From: Pelodera strongyloides | Taxonomy: Eukaryota; Nematoda; Chromadorea; Rhabditida; Rhabditidae | DNA: 64,000 nucleotides | Direction of reading: 5' to 3' | Assembly (NCBI GenBank): GCA_036852015.1 | Contig: JAANDG010000242.1 | Location: 1-64,000 of the forward strand | In this document: positions 59,602 to 64,000 of the stretch, piece by piece | Layout of the letters: each line of letters starts with the position of its first letter | Position numbering within the stretch: position 1 is the first letter of the stretch | Program-made: the position numbers and the translations under genes | The notes under the pieces: model-generated | Seen by the model: the letters and a program-made list of their open reading frames with translations, nothing else | Told to the model about the DNA's origin: nothing | Database searches by the model: none

Positions 59602-62600
59602 TCAGTTGCAGAATACCCGGTTGAGAAGTTGCTCTTGTTTGTACTTTCGACAGATCTGCTTCAGTTCCTGCAAAGAAGAAAACAACTTCTGTTTTTATCA
59701 CCTACTGAATATTACTCATTCCTGTTACTACAAGGTTATTTTTTCTCAAACCACGTCAATCAAGAAGTATTACCAAACCAGAGCATGACACATAAACCTG
59801 GTACCTTGAAGCAAACAGTTCACACATTTCCGTAAATAAGCTACAACTACAAATGGGAGTTTCATGTTCACCTACTATGATACTTTTCTTGAACTTTTCC
59901 CCAAGTATTAACAAACTAGCGTAGAAAACGTAAGTCTAGTACCTTATAGTTTGAAGCATATAATCCATCGTGCATATATGCATTCGCACGCACTGACAAA
60001 TTGTTATCAAGCGTGAGGAGGACAAAGTCAGGCACCTCCGAAGATCCCGACATTTCTCGAGCTGAAAATGGGCAAAGAATGCTACATTACCCGAGTTGGA
60101 ACCTAGTCCAGTGCCCGACAACATAATACAGAAATTCAGCTCCATGAGGTCCTCCACCCATATACACGATTCGTATTCGGGCGCTCTTATCTGTCTGGGT
60201 CACGTAACCTACTACGCAAAATACATCAGCTCAGCGGTAAGGAAATACACTTTTTTGAACCACGAACTCCGAAGAACCTTCGTTTCAAGCCTTGACTTCT
60301 TGTTAGAGGAGCAAAAAAAACTAACAAACCCTTCATGTGTAAGTTCCTAGCGCACATCAAAATGCGTCCGTCTTGGTCAGAGTTATGGCAAGTGTTATTC
60401 CAGTAGCACTTTGCCTGTAAATATTGAAATTGAAAAAATACCATTATGGTAAATGTACTCGACACTAAATAACAGAATAAAAATGTTTGCAAAGTCTGTA
60501 CACATAACACGTACTGAACTAATGGGTGGATACTACTGATCGAGGAACAACAAATACATACAAGAAATGTACTATATCTAGACAGCAATGTGTTTTATAG
60601 TTTTCAAGCCGAGGTGGTCCAGTGGCAGCGCGTTCGTCTCTAACGCAATCGACCCGAGTTCGATTCCGGCCCGTGACACCTTTGAAACCACCACCAGGCG
60701 AGGGAATCATGGGCGATCCCTCCTGGCCCTAGCCCGAAGACGTCGAGCAATTTGTCATCTGGAACTCGTCGCCTACTGCTCAGGACCTCTGCGGAACATG
60801 TCATAAGCAAACATTGAATCTGTATTTTCACCCTTGAATAAAGGTGCACGCTCTTGAAGCGTAAAAACAAATTTAAAAAAATTTCCGAATCCAGAAAACT
60901 GTACATCCTCTAAGAATTAAGCAAGTATTACCTGTTCTTCACGCTCAATAAAGAACGTTTTGGTTCCCTGATAGTGAGGGGAGGTAACCTGCCGTAAGCG
61001 GTTGCTCACATGTCGTGCCTGCAAAATAAAATACATAAACAAGACTAATAAACACCACGTATAACCGAACTACTAATTCACGCGCTGAGCTGCTCTACTT
61101 GTAATGTAACGAGTTGCAGGATAAAATTAATGCAACTTCCGACACTTTCCGATGTAATGTGTAAGTTTCGAATGAACAGCATGCTAGCAAACATTCTCTA
61201 ATGGTAAGTGCACAATGAGTATATTCTAATAAATATCAAATTCAATCTTCCCCTCTGATATTACCGCAGGTCCGAGTACCGAGTATGTTAATCACAAATA
61301 TGCATGCAAATTAAATATTCAATTAAAGATTCTCACCAATTTCGGTTCAAATCCAATTTCTTTGTTATGGTAAGGTTTCTTCAGCCCGTCCAGCTCCATT
61401 ATCACCGCCAGCGGAACAATCGTTATCACGTTCACTGAAACATAAATAAACTTCATAAAACAGATTTATGGAATTATGTCTCCAGGTCAAGAAGTGGTGA
61501 CAATTTTCGTACCCTTCCACCAAAAGTGGACATTTTTATGTTCCCATAAAGGTCAACCCTTCCATCATTTTTGCACTTTTCAACGAATTTTTAGAAAATT
61601 TGCTAGAAAAGGGGCGTGGTTTAGACACCCTTCCACCAAATTTTACCCATTTTTTCCATGAATGTTTGGCGTACCCTTCCACCAATTCCGGACTACCGAA
61701 AACAATTTCCAACACTTCTTGACCTATGCATAAATCTATCTCCTATCGAACAAAAAGCGGCATTTCGTATGTGATTCATGCTCATGCATGCACTTTCGCG
61801 TCTTTCTCTTTTACAAAAGTTAAAAACGTTTATGCTATATGCTTTTATGTTCGAGCATAATGAGTAAAGCACTTCAAAGCATCTCCAGGACGCAGCCACA
61901 AAAAGGGAAACTGAAACACTCACATTTCAATAGTTTCTCGATACAATTGGGTATCATCAGGAGTGCACTCGTGTCCACCACTACCACATATGGTGGATGT
62001 TGACAGTCTACCTCCTTTTCCAATTGTTTTAGGTCGTCAACTCCATGCTAAAACGACATTTTTTATTTATTTATTCAGTCACACAAATCACGGTTCACAA
62101 AAATAATAACTAATTAATGGGGGGGGGGTCCAAAGTATCCCAAAACATCGGTGTGATACTGTCAATACTACCGTATTTTTGCACGAAACCTGCATATATA
62201 ATATGAAAAATTAAAAAAAATATTCTCGTGTAGTTCCAAACTACGGTAAATTTTCAGCATACTTTGAAACCCTCATAATCCAATAACCCAAACAAGCAAC
62301 GAGCACCTCGACCTCAATGGATGCAATCAAGAATAAAAAAGGCCTCACACAACAAACAAATAACTAGGGAACCCACAATTAAATAACGAATACAAATAGG
62401 TATTGATTCTTTGTAATATTTATCATGATTCTTCTCATAACAAACGTATACACCAAGCAAGTACCAATCTACCAACCATTACTAAATAAACAAGTAAAAC
62501 ACACCTTCGCACTCTTCGCAGTCCCTGTCCCTCTTTTTGCGGGATTCCGGATCTTCACATCGTTCACTTCCAATTCCTCACATGTCGATGACGATGAACA

Positions 62601-63665
62601 ATCCGAATGGTGCGCTTCTGATCCCGACCCAATTGGCGATACCCGGGCATCCGTAGTTCCAGTTCTCACAAACTCCGTCCCCAGAGAATCAAATAGTGAT
62701 TCCGAATTAGACGAAACGGACGGTAAAGGGGTATGCGTCGATGAAATCGTCTGAAAATTTATATCCTGAGTTCAACTGTTAGACCGAGGCTCTGTCGATT
62801 AAAAACCGAAGCGTGGATTGCAACGGATGCATTCACATGATATTTACTTGGCTTCTTGAAAGTTTACACTGGCGCATCAGAAATCACTGAGGAAACTTGG
62901 CCGGTGCGCCGCCTACACCAGGCCCAACCCGTTTTTTGTAGGCCGCGCACCGGCCAAAGTTCGCATTGGTACTTCAAACTTCAAACACACAAATAAAACT
63001 AACATACCGTTTCCGATTCCTCCGCCCGCTCCCACTGATCCCAATTAATGTCAATCAGTGCATTCTTTGAAACATAGTGGCTATCAAAGTAGGACTGCAC
63101 GTAGCCGGCGAAGTTGCACCTAGATCAAACAAATAATGAAACCTCACATTATCTTAGCGTTGCGCGCCAAAAAAAAGATATAATAATAATAATTTTGATA
63201 ACACTACGAGGCATAAAAGCACAACTAGAGGCTACGATTAAATATCAAGTCAAAGGAAAAACACAAGGTAAACAAAAAAAAAGACTACAAGTACGATACC
63301 TGTTCACAAAGGCTTTCGAGCAGACTGCGTTGAAATCCCGGTTGTTCGTGAGGGTGTTTGTGTTGACACAACTAGAAATATATACATAACAATATACACA
63401 CATATACAATATTATATAAAATCGACCTATTAACCTATGACAATGACCCACTACGTTGTGGTAGAACATGTTCAAGTGACGGAGTGAGTCGGGAGTTCAA
63501 AAAAAAAAACGATAATCAAGTTGCAACGAAAACAAAAAAAAGGAGGGCGCTTGGGGTCGCCCAAAATCAATCCAATGATCAATGAATCAAGTTGACTTAC
63601 CTAGTCGAGCTCGTACCAGTCACAGTCATCCGCGAAATTTCGGGACGCACATGGACAAAATCCAT
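59602..63665 (-). CDS. PIN-domain protein D, short SWT1-like paralogue
   Basis: Ten exons with agreeing phases, about 365 residues. ATG 63665 lies about 30 bases after a TTTCCAG, opening MDFVHVRPEISRMTV. An N-terminal part with NRDFNAVCSKAF and INWDQWERAEE is followed by a serine-rich linker. PIN motifs: YVVVVDTSALL (about 61990), IVPLAVIMELDGLK (about 61400), SDQDGRILMCA (about 60370), VLLTLDNNLSVRANAY (about 60010); the acidic set is kept. The last exon reads ELKQICRKYKQEQLL and stops at TGA 59602, so the C-terminal helical region of A, B and C is absent. A donor (CGG then GTATTC) just before that stop could lead to further exons, but none was found. It is the most diverged member and lies 250 bases after the stop of the next gene upstream. 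Confidence 0.78.
60602..60880 (+). mobile_element. Full-length tRNA-derived SINE
   Basis: Starts AAGCCGAGGTGGTCCAGTGG with an A-box-like segment. GCGTT...AACGC forms an anticodon-like stem and CGAGTTCGATTCCGG is a B box. The body has GGCGATCCCTCCTGGCCCTA and ends TTGAATAAAGGTGCACGCTC plus an A-rich tail. A 5'-truncated copy lies at 50145-50312. It lies in a PIN gene D intron. Confidence 0.8.
61505..61690 (+). repeat. Irregular repeat of ACCCTTCCACCAA
   Basis: The word ACCCTTCCA(C/T)CA occurs four times within about 190 bases, with similar T-rich sequence between. It lies in a PIN gene D intron. Confidence 0.6.
62894..62961. repeat. GC-rich hairpin in PIN gene D intron
   Basis: AACTTGGCCGGTGCGC and, inverted, GCGCACCGGCCAAAGTT, with an inner GCCTACA/TGTAGGC pair. 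The arms are about 25 bases. It is possibly a small foldback element. Confidence 0.6.
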
Positions 63666-63914
63666 TATATAATATATAGATACGGCGATTTTGGTCTGGA
63701 AATAGAAAAAATGTAGTCAGATATGGTATGTAATAGGGAACGTGAAAAATACGATCGAATACAATCAAAGGAAGTAGACGGTAAAGAACAGTCATATCAA
63801 AACGGCACATAAACAATAGTACAAAAGAAAACATTTGGAAAGAATCGAAAGGGATTCATAAACCCATTCAAGGAAACATATACGATTCAAGGCAAAAGCT
63901 AATGTTTTATTAAT
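63666..63914. other. Short spacer between the right-edge gene and PIN gene D
   Basis: 250 bases with a minus-strand AATAAA at 63906-63911 and a TTTCCAG acceptor near 63698. A polyadenylation signal followed about 200 bases later by an acceptor and a start codon is the layout of a nematode operon junction. Confidence 0.45.
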
Positions 63915-64000
63915 TTAACACAAATGCGGAAGTTTAGAATAGTCATATTCGATGTCACCGAAGAAATGAATCCTTGCAAACCGCACTGCCCGATACTTCT
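63915..64000 (-). CDS. 3' end of an unknown gene at the right edge
   Basis: An open minus-strand frame from the window edge to TAA at 63915, ending IHFFGDIEYDYSKLPHLC, with AATAAA just downstream. It is too short to identify. It is on the same strand as the PIN cluster. Confidence 0.5.
   Translation of the reverse strand, partial: KYRAVRFARIHFFGDIEYDYSKLPHLC

Noticed and set aside
1..64000. CRISPR array or bacterial operon features
   Set aside because: Every gene is intron-rich and eukaryotic; the tandem repeats lack a constant repeat with unique spacers.

Overview
The window looks like nematode nuclear DNA. Genes are split into many short exons. Introns begin mostly with GTAAGT/GTGAGT and end in TTTCAG, TTTAG or CCAG. 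Several first codons follow directly on such an acceptor, as expected for spliced-leader trans-splicing. A short run of TTAGGC, the usual nematode telomere unit, sits at 25889-25909. The genus cannot be told from this sequence.

Almost all host genes lie on the minus strand. From right to left: the 3' end of an unknown gene (63915-64000); PIN gene D (59602-63665); PIN gene C, which appears to start with two WW domains (37637-57162); PIN gene B (29325-34044); PIN gene A (20482-27425); a NUDT9-like ADP-ribose pyrophosphatase (14203-17339); the epsilon (catalytic) subunit of translation factor eIF2B (5870-13717); and possibly two exons of a gene running off the left edge. On the plus strand two divergent astacin metalloprotease genes (48839-51610 and 52456-56051) sit between the WW exons and the proline-rich and PIN exons of gene C, so they are probably nested in an 8.2 kb intron of that gene.

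The most interesting feature is the PIN cluster. Four neighbouring, same-strand genes encode PIN-type nuclease domains, all with the acidic metal-binding residues kept, and all resemble the nuclear RNA endonuclease SWT1. A and B are close duplicates with basic, NLS-like N-termini. C is the longest and carries the WW domains. D stops soon after the PIN domain. eIF2B-epsilon and the Nudix enzyme are ordinary housekeeping genes.

The rest is dense in repeats. A frameshifted non-LTR retrotransposon (about 935-4946) is inserted inside an older TTAA-flanked MITE (856-5234). There are three groups of TTAA-ended MITEs, at least three other terminal-inverted-repeat families, three tRNA-derived SINE-like families, a 250-bp tandem array, a minisatellite, two near-perfect palindromes and a candidate solo LTR. 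Exon ends were read by eye from splice signals and reading phase; no alignment or RNA evidence was available.
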